A stretch of 6,104 nucleotides of DNA from Flavobacteriales bacterium UBA5869 (GTDB lineage Bacteria; Bacteroidota; Bacteroidia; Flavobacteriales_D; Crocinitomicaceae): NCBI GenBank assembly GCA_002432565.1, contig DJFP01000143.1, positions 29,930-36,033 of the forward strand, written 5' to 3'. How positions within the stretch are numbered: the first letter of the stretch is position 1; each line of letters starts with the position of its first letter. Positions 1 through 4,898 of this stretch are shown one piece after another. Below the pieces are notes generated by a model. The model made no database searches. It was not told where the DNA came from and saw nothing but the letters and a program-made list of their open reading frames with translations. Made by a program: the position numbers and the translations under genes.

Positions 1-1125
1 AAGATCTGCCACGAAGAGTTGGTAGAATTAATGGGGGGTAACGAAAGTGAGATTCAAATCCAGGGAAATCCGGGGATTGTTTTGATGTCAGGTCTTCAGG
101 GGTCGGGTAAAACCACTTTCTCCGGAAAATTGGCCAACTATCTAAAGACAAAAAAGAATAAAAAACCGTTATTGGTTGCCTGTGACGTTTACCGTCCCGC
201 TGCTATCGATCAGCTGCACGTTCTGGGTGAACAACTTGGAATCGAGGTTTACTCCAATAAAGAAGAAAAAGATCCGGTTAAAATCGCTACCGAAGCAATC
301 AATCATGCCAGAAGTAAAGGTTTTAACGTTGTGATTGTCGATACAGCCGGACGTTTGGCAATTGACGAAGCAATGATGGACGAGATCGCACGTGTAAAAG
401 ATGCGATCAAGCCAACGGAAACTTTGTTCGTAGTCGATTCCATGACTGGGCAGGATGCAGTCAATACAGCGAAAGCATTTAACGACCGCATCAATTTTGA
501 CGGGGTAGTTTTGACCAAATTGGATGGTGATACTCGTGGGGGAGCAGCATTGTCAATCAAAACCGTTGTAGATAAACCGATCAAATTTGTAGGAACAGGC
601 GAGAAGATGGACGCACTGGATGTGTTCTATCCAAAGCGTATGGCCGATCGGATTTTAGGAATGGGTGACGTTGTTTCATTGGTAGAACGTGCTCAGGAAC
701 AATTCAACGAAGAAGAGGCTCGCAAACTTCAGAAACGCATTCAGAAAGATCAGTTTGATTTCAATGACTTCTTGGGTCAAATCCAGCAGATCAAGAAAAT
801 GGGTAATGTAAAAGACTTGATGGGAATGATCCCCGGAATGGGAAAAGCTGTCAAAGATGTGGATATCCAGGACGATGCATTCAAACATATCGAAGCTATT
901 ATTTATTCCATGACACCGAAAGAGCGGGCAAATCCTTCTATTATGAATGGTCAGCGCAAAAACCGTATTGCTGCGGGGTCCGGGACAAATATCCAGGAAG
1001 TGAATAAACTGCTGAAACAGTTCGAGGATACTAAGAAGATGATGAAAATGATGAGTAATCCGAAGAACATGATGGGGATGATGAAGCAGATGAAAGGAAT
1101 GCGCGGCGGAATGCCGGGGATGTAA
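1..1125 (+). CDS. ffh: Signal recognition particle protein Ffh (SRP54 family GTPase), 5' end cut by window
   Basis: Ffh binds 4.5S/SRP RNA and signal sequences of nascent chains, and with the receptor FtsY delivers ribosomes to the Sec translocon. The frame is open from base 1, giving 374 residues. The family is usually about 440-450, so roughly 75 residues of the N domain lie left of the window. Visible in order, in window residue numbers: P-loop GLQGSGKTT (31-39), DVYRPAA (62-68), DTAGR (114-118), the TKLDG guanine-specificity motif (172-176) and GTGE (198-201). The M domain follows, with the SRP-RNA-binding stretch from SMTPKERA to RIAAGSG (303-328). The tail is rich in Met and Gly, as expected of the signal-sequence-binding groove. 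A TTG at 19 could be read as a start, but recognisable Ffh sequence (KICHEE) continues upstream of it, so the gene simply enters from the left. All key GTPase motifs are intact. No downstream partner gene sits in the same operon here. Confidence 0.98.
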   Translation, partial: KICHEELVELMGGNESEIQIQGNPGIVLMSGLQGSGKTTFSGKLANYLKTKKNKKPLLVACDVYRPAAIDQLHVLGEQLGIEVYSNKEEKDPVKIATEAINHARSKGFNVVIVDTAGRLAIDEAMMDEIARVKDAIKPTETLFVVDSMTGQDAVNTAKAFNDRINFDGVVLTKLDGDTRGGAALSIKTVVDKPIKFVGTGEKMDALDVFYPKRMADRILGMGDVVSLVERAQEQFNEEEARKLQKRIQKDQFDFNDFLGQIQQIKKMGNVKDLMGMIPGMGKAVKDVDIQDDAFKHIEAIIYSMTPKERANPSIMNGQRKNRIAAGSGTNIQEVNKLLKQFEDTKKMMKMMSNPKNMMGMMKQMKGMRGGMPGM

Positions 1126-1126
1126 A

Positions 1127-1203
1127 ATTATGAATGATCAATTTCAAAATTATCAAGTGTGCGCTCTTGATAATTAATAATTACCTCATTGATAATTCAT
1201 GAT
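1127..1203. repeat. Nested inverted-repeat intergenic element
   Basis: Almost the whole gap between ffh and the next gene is a composite palindrome. The outer arms are 1130-1142 (ATGAATGATCAAT) and 1188-1200 (ATTGATAATTCAT), complementary at 12 of 13 positions. Two further pairs lie just outside, beyond one T-G position. The inner arms form a perfect 10-bp stem at 1148-1157 and 1166-1175. The word GATAATT occurs twice (1169-1175 and 1191-1197). The right outer arm covers the first two bases of the ATG at 1199. It could be a small interspersed palindromic element or a simple two-stem RNA. The sequence is very AT-rich, so some complementarity is expected by chance. Confidence 0.5.
1148..1175 (+). 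terminator. Possible terminator hairpin after ffh
   Basis: AATTATCAAG (1148-1157) and CTTGATAATT (1166-1175) form a perfect 10-bp stem around an 8-base loop, starting 23 bases after the ffh stop. The stem has only two G-C pairs, and AATAATTACC follows instead of a T-run. It is therefore a weak intrinsic terminator at best, and may only be an mRNA 3'-end stabiliser or part of the larger inverted repeat. Confidence 0.35.
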
Positions 1204-1762
1204 AAACTTTGAACTTTCATCCGATCAGATTTATTCTTCACGTTTTCGTGAACTGAAAATGACTTCCTTCAAAGAAGCCTGTGATTTCATAGCTCAGCTT
1301 CCTTACGGCAGAAATACGAATCGCGAAGATTTTGGGTTGGTACTTTCGGAAATGAAAGGCACATGCTCTTCCAAACACGCTTTGCTGGCTTTATTGGCGT
1401 TAGAGAACGGACATCCCGAAGTGGAATTGATAGCCGGAATTTTCCTGATGAATGAAGAAACACATTCCCGATTAAATGGTTTTTTTACGGATAAAAGTTA
1501 TCCGAATATCCCGGAATGTCATTGTTACCTGCGTTTTCAGGGGGAACGATTCGATTATACCGATGCTTCTAATCGGATGGAAGTAATTGCTCCGAAAATT
1601 GTTCGGGAGCAGCGTATTGATCCGAACCAGGTGGTTGATTGGAAAATAATGATCCACAAGCATTATTTACAGGGGTGGTTGACCAGGAATCCAGCTTTTC
1701 AAATGACTTTAGAAAATATTTGGAGAGATAGGGAAGAAGCTATCGGATTGCTTGGTAAATAA
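1199..1762 (+). CDS. Hypothetical protein, possible transglutaminase/papain-like fold
   Basis: I do not recognise this 187-residue protein by name. It has no signal peptide or membrane segment, so it is probably cytosolic. The central part suggests a cysteine-protease-like core. GTCSSKHALLA (54-64) would place a Cys (C56) at the start of a helix, as in transglutaminase-like enzymes. H108 lies in ECHCYLRF (106-113) on a probable strand, and D119 or D122 lies in FDYTDA (118-123). The spacing and order Cys, His, Asp match that superfamily, but the resemblance is by motif only and activity is inference. The C-terminal third is rich in Trp and charged residues. The ATG at 1199 is preferred because a TAA lies in frame two codons upstream and the next Met is only residue 21. 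No Shine-Dalgarno is seen. The gene is convergent with the rhodanese-thioredoxin gene, 25 bases away, and is separated from ffh by a hairpin-rich gap. Confidence 0.85.
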   Translation: MINFELSSDQIYSSRFRELKMTSFKEACDFIAQLPYGRNTNREDFGLVLSEMKGTCSSKHALLALLALENGHPEVELIAGIFLMNEETHSRLNGFFTDKSYPNIPECHCYLRFQGERFDYTDASNRMEVIAPKIVREQRIDPNQVVDWKIMIHKHYLQGWLTRNPAFQMTLENIWRDREEAIGLLGK

Positions 1763-1787
1763 CAAAACGAGAATTCACAAATTCCCC

Positions 1788-2480
1788 TTATTCCAGTAAA
1801 CTCTTCAGGTCCTCCTTCGAACAAACTCCCGTAATACGTCCTGCTTCCATTCCGTTTTTATAGACTATAAATGTTGGAAATGCGTCTGCACGAAGGTCTT
1901 TGGCTAATTGCGTTTGAGTTCCTCCATCGACATAAATTACCGGATATTCTTTTGATATTTCGGTAACTATTGGACTCATCTTTTTGCAGGGTGGACACCA
2001 TTCTGCTCCAACATCCACAAGTACCGTTTTGTCTTTTGGAAGGGAAGTCATAAACTCGGATATAGGAATCGCTTTGACTTCCTTTTTGCCCGAAACGGGA
2101 AGATCTTCCAGGTTCCAGGCATTTATTCCGCCACGAAGATTAATCACCCTTTCAAACCCCTCTTTGATCAGCCACTTTTGGGCTGCAGCACTTCTGGAAC
2201 CGGCTAAACAATAGACATATAATGGTTTGTGTTTGTCCAGTGAAGCAGTCCGCTCTTTGAATTGCTCGAAATTGTTCCAATCAGCTTGAAAAGCACCCTC
2301 AATATGCCCCAGATTATACTCTTCCGGAGTACGAACGTCCAATAACTGGTTCTGTTTGTTCTGAATCGAGTCTAAAAACGATTTAGCATCCAATTCTCCA
2401 CGCTGTGAAAACAGGTGAAATGAAATTGTTAATAAAATCAATAATGGAATTTGCTTTGTGAAATATTTTTGATATATCAT
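1788..2480 (-). CDS. Exported rhodanese-thioredoxin fusion protein
   Basis: A 230-residue protein with two sulfur/redox domains. Residues 1-26 look like a Sec signal peptide: Lys near the N-terminus, the hydrophobic run IPLLILLTISFHLF, and possible cleavage near Ser25-Gln26. The mature protein would act in the periplasm. Residues about 30-128 are a rhodanese domain, with LLDVRTPEEY (46-55), GHIEGA (58-63) and the active loop CLAGSRS with C91, which would carry a persulfide. Residues about 135-230 are a thioredoxin domain, with WCPPCKK (161-167; C162 and C165) and the cis-proline motif FPTF (201-204, P202). CPPC, not CGPC, is often found in envelope thioredoxin-like proteins. Both active sites are intact. 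An extra Cys (C220) lies near the end. A plausible role is reducing or exchanging sulfur on envelope proteins, but the substrate is unknown. It is transcribed alone, divergent from the secretion pair at 2673. Confidence 0.93.
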   Translation of the reverse strand: MIYQKYFTKQIPLLILLTISFHLFSQRGELDAKSFLDSIQNKQNQLLDVRTPEEYNLGHIEGAFQADWNNFEQFKERTASLDKHKPLYVYCLAGSRSAAAQKWLIKEGFERVINLRGGINAWNLEDLPVSGKKEVKAIPISEFMTSLPKDKTVLVDVGAEWCPPCKKMSPIVTEISKEYPVIYVDGGTQTQLAKDLRADAFPTFIVYKNGMEAGRITGVCSKEDLKSLLE

Positions 2481-2525
2481 TGACCATCAGTTATAATATG
2501 TACACTGAAACAAGGGGTTTGTTGG

Positions 2526-2551
2526 ATTATATCCGACTTTTGGAAACCAAA
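2526..2551 (-). promoter_or_regulatory. Tentative promoter for the rhodanese-thioredoxin gene
   Basis: Read on the minus strand, TATAAT lies at 2531-2526 and TTTG at 2551-2548, 16 bases apart and about 45 bases upstream of the ATG. The elements are weak evidence in AT-rich DNA. The usual Bacteroidota -7 element (TAnnTTTG) was not found on this strand. Confidence 0.22.
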
Positions 2552-2566
2552 TACCCTTTTTCGACG

Positions 2567-2600
2567 TAAATGTACGTATTGCGCATTTGGATTACATTTA
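2567..2600. repeat. 8-bp inverted repeat in the divergent intergenic region
   Basis: TAAATGTA (2567-2574) and TACATTTA (2593-2600) are perfect reverse complements separated by 18 bases. They flank the candidate TTTG promoter box at 2586-2589. This could be an operator for a dimeric regulator of the rightward genes, but an 8-bp AT-rich match can arise by chance. Confidence 0.3.
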
Positions 2601-2617
2601 AAAAACTGTTAATTTCG
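2586..2617 (+). promoter_or_regulatory. Candidate Bacteroidota-type promoter for the T9SS substrate/SprF-like pair
   Basis: TTTG at 2586-2589 and TAATTTCG at 2610-2617 are 20 bases apart. This matches the -33/-7 layout known for the Bacteroidota primary sigma factor (TTTG, about 19-20 bp, TAnnTTTG), with one mismatch in the -7 box. Transcription would start near 2624, leaving about 50 bases of untranslated leader before the ATG at 2673. No other good match was seen in 2481-2672. Confidence 0.5.
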
Positions 2618-2672
2618 ATCTGGATAATGTTAGAAAATTCAATATAATACTGCTTATCAACACGTATACCCT

Positions 2673-4898
2673 ATGTTTCGTCGATACTTATTTTTGTTGA
2701 CCATATTTGCCGGATTTTCTTCTATAACAAGAGCTCAGGACGTTTGGTTACAAAATCACTTTTCTCCAAATTCCGGTTGTTCATTGTCGAATATAGAGAC
2801 GGTAACTGTTTTGGTTAACAACAATTCTGCTACCACCATGACCTCCAATACCATTCAGGTATATTACAGTGTGGATGGAGGAACGGTTGTGAATCAGCCC
2901 TTATCTTCCAATTTGACAGCGGGGGCTTCCTGGAATTTTAGTTTTTCCCAAAAAGCAGATTTGTCAGCTTGTGGTGCTCATATATTGAAAGTCTGGGTGT
3001 CCAGGCCAGGTGATGTAAACCACCTGAATGATACTTTATTATGGACTGTTCAGAATGACTGTCCGATTGTTCCCGGAACCGTAACTTCGGATATTACTGT
3101 TTGCGAAGGGGCAAATGCAGGAACACTATCACTTTCAGGTTGGTCTTACGGAACAATTACCGGTTGGGAATCTTCCACGAATGGTGGAACAACCTGGACA
3201 CCGATAACGCCGGCGGTAACAACACCTTCCTACGCGTATACGAACGTGACGCAGAATACACAGTACCACGTATTGATTGATGGCGGATATTGCCCGGATG
3301 CAATCTCTGCTTATGCTACAGTGTCAGTTCAGACGCCCCCGGTTGCAGGAACTATTTCCGGATCAGATTCTTTGTGTGAAAATATGGCCACAGGTGTACT
3401 CACACTTTCCGGAAATAGCCAAACTCCTTTGCAATGGGAATACTCTACTAACGGAGGTGGAACCTGGACAAATGTTGCAAGTACACTTACAACCTATAAT
3501 TACACAGGACTTACCAGTACAACAATTTACCGTGTGCTCGTAGATGGAGCAATTTGTTCGGATGCTTACTCCGATACCGCAATGATCTATGTGGATCCGG
3601 TTTATGCACCTACCGTACTTGTGGGGAGTGATTCTTTGTGTATTACCAATGCTACAGGCTTTATCACCGCAACAGGGGCTTTCGGTCCGATATTGAATTG
3701 GGAATATTCGATAGACAATGGGGCTACCTGGACAGGTACCGGAAGTAATCCGACCAGTTTGGGATATACCAATATTACTCAGACAACTTATTACCGAATG
3801 ATCACTGAAGGCGGCCAATGTCCGGATGTTGTTTCGGATACAGCAATTATTTATGTTCAGCCATTACCAGTTCGACCAACCATCGGACCTTCGGATACCG
3901 TGTGTGCTTCGGCTGTTGCCGGAATTCTAAACATGACGGGGATGACTACACCTGTTCTGAATTGGGATTTATCAACGAATGGGGGAACAACCTGGACTCC
4001 AATTCCAAGTAGTGCAAGTACTTCATACGATTATACCGGGCAAAATGTAACAACTATGTACCGTGCTCTGTTAGAAGGAGGTTTCTGTCCGGATTATTAT
4101 TCGGATACAGCCATTATTAAATTAGATTCGGCACCGGTTGTTGGAGTTTTGAACCAAAGCGGAAGTGTTTGTGAGTACCAGGTAGAAGACCTTCATCTGG
4201 TTGGATCGGTTGCAGATTCTTTGTTTTGGGAGTACTCGACAGACAATGGTGTAACGTGGCAAACGATAGCAAATTCCGATACGATAGATTACACCACTTT
4301 TTCAATTGTAGAAGATGTTCTGTTCCAGGTAACAGCATTGAATGGTGTTTGTCCGCCAGCCGTTTCCAATCAGGTTACTATAACCATGCTGCCTTTGCCT
4401 GTTGCCGATGCGGGTAACGATACATCTATTTATTTGGGAGAATCAATTACGTTAAATGGTTCTGGTGGCGTTACAGGTATTTGGATGCCAGGATCAACAC
4501 TTTCAGACTCTACAAGTGCAAGTCCGGTGGCAACACCGTCTTCAACAACTACCTACGGGTATTATGTAATTGACGCAAATGGGTGTTTTGGAGGAGACTC
4601 AGTTCTAATCACTGTTATGGACCCTATCCAGTTTAATATTCGGAATGTCATTACCATGAATAATGATAATGTCAATGATACGTGGAATATTACGGGGGTT
4701 GAATTTTTCCCGATGACAACTGTTAAAGTGTTTAACCAATATGGTAAAATTCTTTATGAGAGCGAAGATTACAAGAATGATTGGAATGGTAGTTTTAACG
4801 GTTCTAAATTGCCGAACGGAACTTATTACTATGTCGTTATGAAGGGTGGAACAGAAGAAGAATATAAAGGAACAATTACATTATTAGGAAATGAATAA
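2673..4898 (+). CDS. Secreted multi-Ig repeat protein with gliding-motility-type (type B) T9SS sorting domain
   Basis: A 741-residue cell-surface or secreted protein, probably an adhesin-like product of the type IX secretion system. Residues 1-22 form a Sec signal peptide (FRRYLFLLTIFAGF core, cleavage probably after RAQ). Residues about 23-130 are a beta-rich domain resembling CARDB, with VTVLVNNNS and YYSVDGG. Residues about 134-575 hold five tandem Ig-like repeats. About 577-649 is a PKD/Ig-like domain (ADAGNDTSIYLGE through DANGCFGGDSVLITV). About 650-741 is the gliding-motility-associated C-terminal domain (NVNDTW, VKVFNQYGKILYES, LPNGTYYYVV, KGTITLL). Such type-B domains are known to direct export through T9SS with a PorP/SprF partner, and such a gene overlaps this one by 8 bp. 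Composition is rich in Thr, Ser, Gly and Asn, with few basic residues. No catalytic motif is seen. Binding target unknown. No Shine-Dalgarno precedes the ATG, and a candidate promoter lies about 55 bases upstream of it. Confidence 0.93.
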   Translation: MFRRYLFLLTIFAGFSSITRAQDVWLQNHFSPNSGCSLSNIETVTVLVNNNSATTMTSNTIQVYYSVDGGTVVNQPLSSNLTAGASWNFSFSQKADLSACGAHILKVWVSRPGDVNHLNDTLLWTVQNDCPIVPGTVTSDITVCEGANAGTLSLSGWSYGTITGWESSTNGGTTWTPITPAVTTPSYAYTNVTQNTQYHVLIDGGYCPDAISAYATVSVQTPPVAGTISGSDSLCENMATGVLTLSGNSQTPLQWEYSTNGGGTWTNVASTLTTYNYTGLTSTTIYRVLVDGAICSDAYSDTAMIYVDPVYAPTVLVGSDSLCITNATGFITATGAFGPILNWEYSIDNGATWTGTGSNPTSLGYTNITQTTYYRMITEGGQCPDVVSDTAIIYVQPLPVRPTIGPSDTVCASAVAGILNMTGMTTPVLNWDLSTNGGTTWTPIPSSASTSYDYTGQNVTTMYRALLEGGFCPDYYSDTAIIKLDSAPVVGVLNQSGSVCEYQVEDLHLVGSVADSLFWEYSTDNGVTWQTIANSDTIDYTTFSIVEDVLFQVTALNGVCPPAVSNQVTITMLPLPVADAGNDTSIYLGESITLNGSGGVTGIWMPGSTLSDSTSASPVATPSSTTTYGYYVIDANGCFGGDSVLITVMDPIQFNIRNVITMNNDNVNDTWNITGVEFFPMTTVKVFNQYGKILYESEDYKNDWNGSFNGSKLPNGTYYYVVMKGGTEEEYKGTITLLGNE
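3072..4397 (+). repeat. Five tandem Ig-like protein repeats, about 88 residues each
   Basis: Units lie at about 3072-3335, 3336-3602, 3603-3866, 3867-4130 and 4131-4397. Each carries a WE.S..NGG.TW-like core with Trp pairs at residues 165/175, 255/265, 343/353, 431/441 and 519/529, a spacing of 90, 88, 88 and 88. Each also has one Cys near its start and one near its end (144/207, 235/295, 323/383, 411/472, 500/560), suggesting an intradomain disulfide. Units 1 to 4 share a (C)PD or CSD motif after the second Cys region. Unit 5 is the most diverged. At DNA level, 3177-3199 and 3975-3997 (units 1 and 4) differ at a single base over 23. Confidence 0.9.
4620..4895 (+). other. Type-B T9SS C-terminal sorting domain (gliding-motility-associated CTD)
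   Basis: This part of the 2673 gene encodes residues 650-741. It matches the family pattern of an N-terminal ND-W motif, a VKVFNQYG strand, a YESEDYKNDWNG segment, LPNGTYYYVV, and a closing KGTITLL strand. The usual FTPNGDG-ND signature is altered here to ITMNNDNVND (660-669), keeping the final ND. Confidence 0.88.

Noticed and set aside
19..21. TTG as the true start of the ffh gene
   Set aside because: The frame is open upstream to base 1 and encodes more Ffh-like sequence (KICHEE). A start here would leave a GTPase lacking its N domain, so the gene is cut by the window edge.
1771..1784. GAATT-CACA-AATTC hairpin between the convergent genes as a shared terminator
   Set aside because: Only 5 A/T-rich pairs around a 4-base loop, with no T-run in either direction. 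It is too weak to call.
3363..3818. Long open frame on the minus strand within the Ig-repeat gene
   Set aside because: It lies wholly inside a strongly supported coding gene, its protein is Cys-rich and low in domain-like pattern, and its length follows from the repeated codons of the plus strand.
3072..4397. CRISPR-like or non-coding tandem repeats
   Set aside because: The periodicity is about 264 bases, keeps reading frame, and is degenerate at DNA level. It is a protein domain repeat, with no short direct repeats and spacers.
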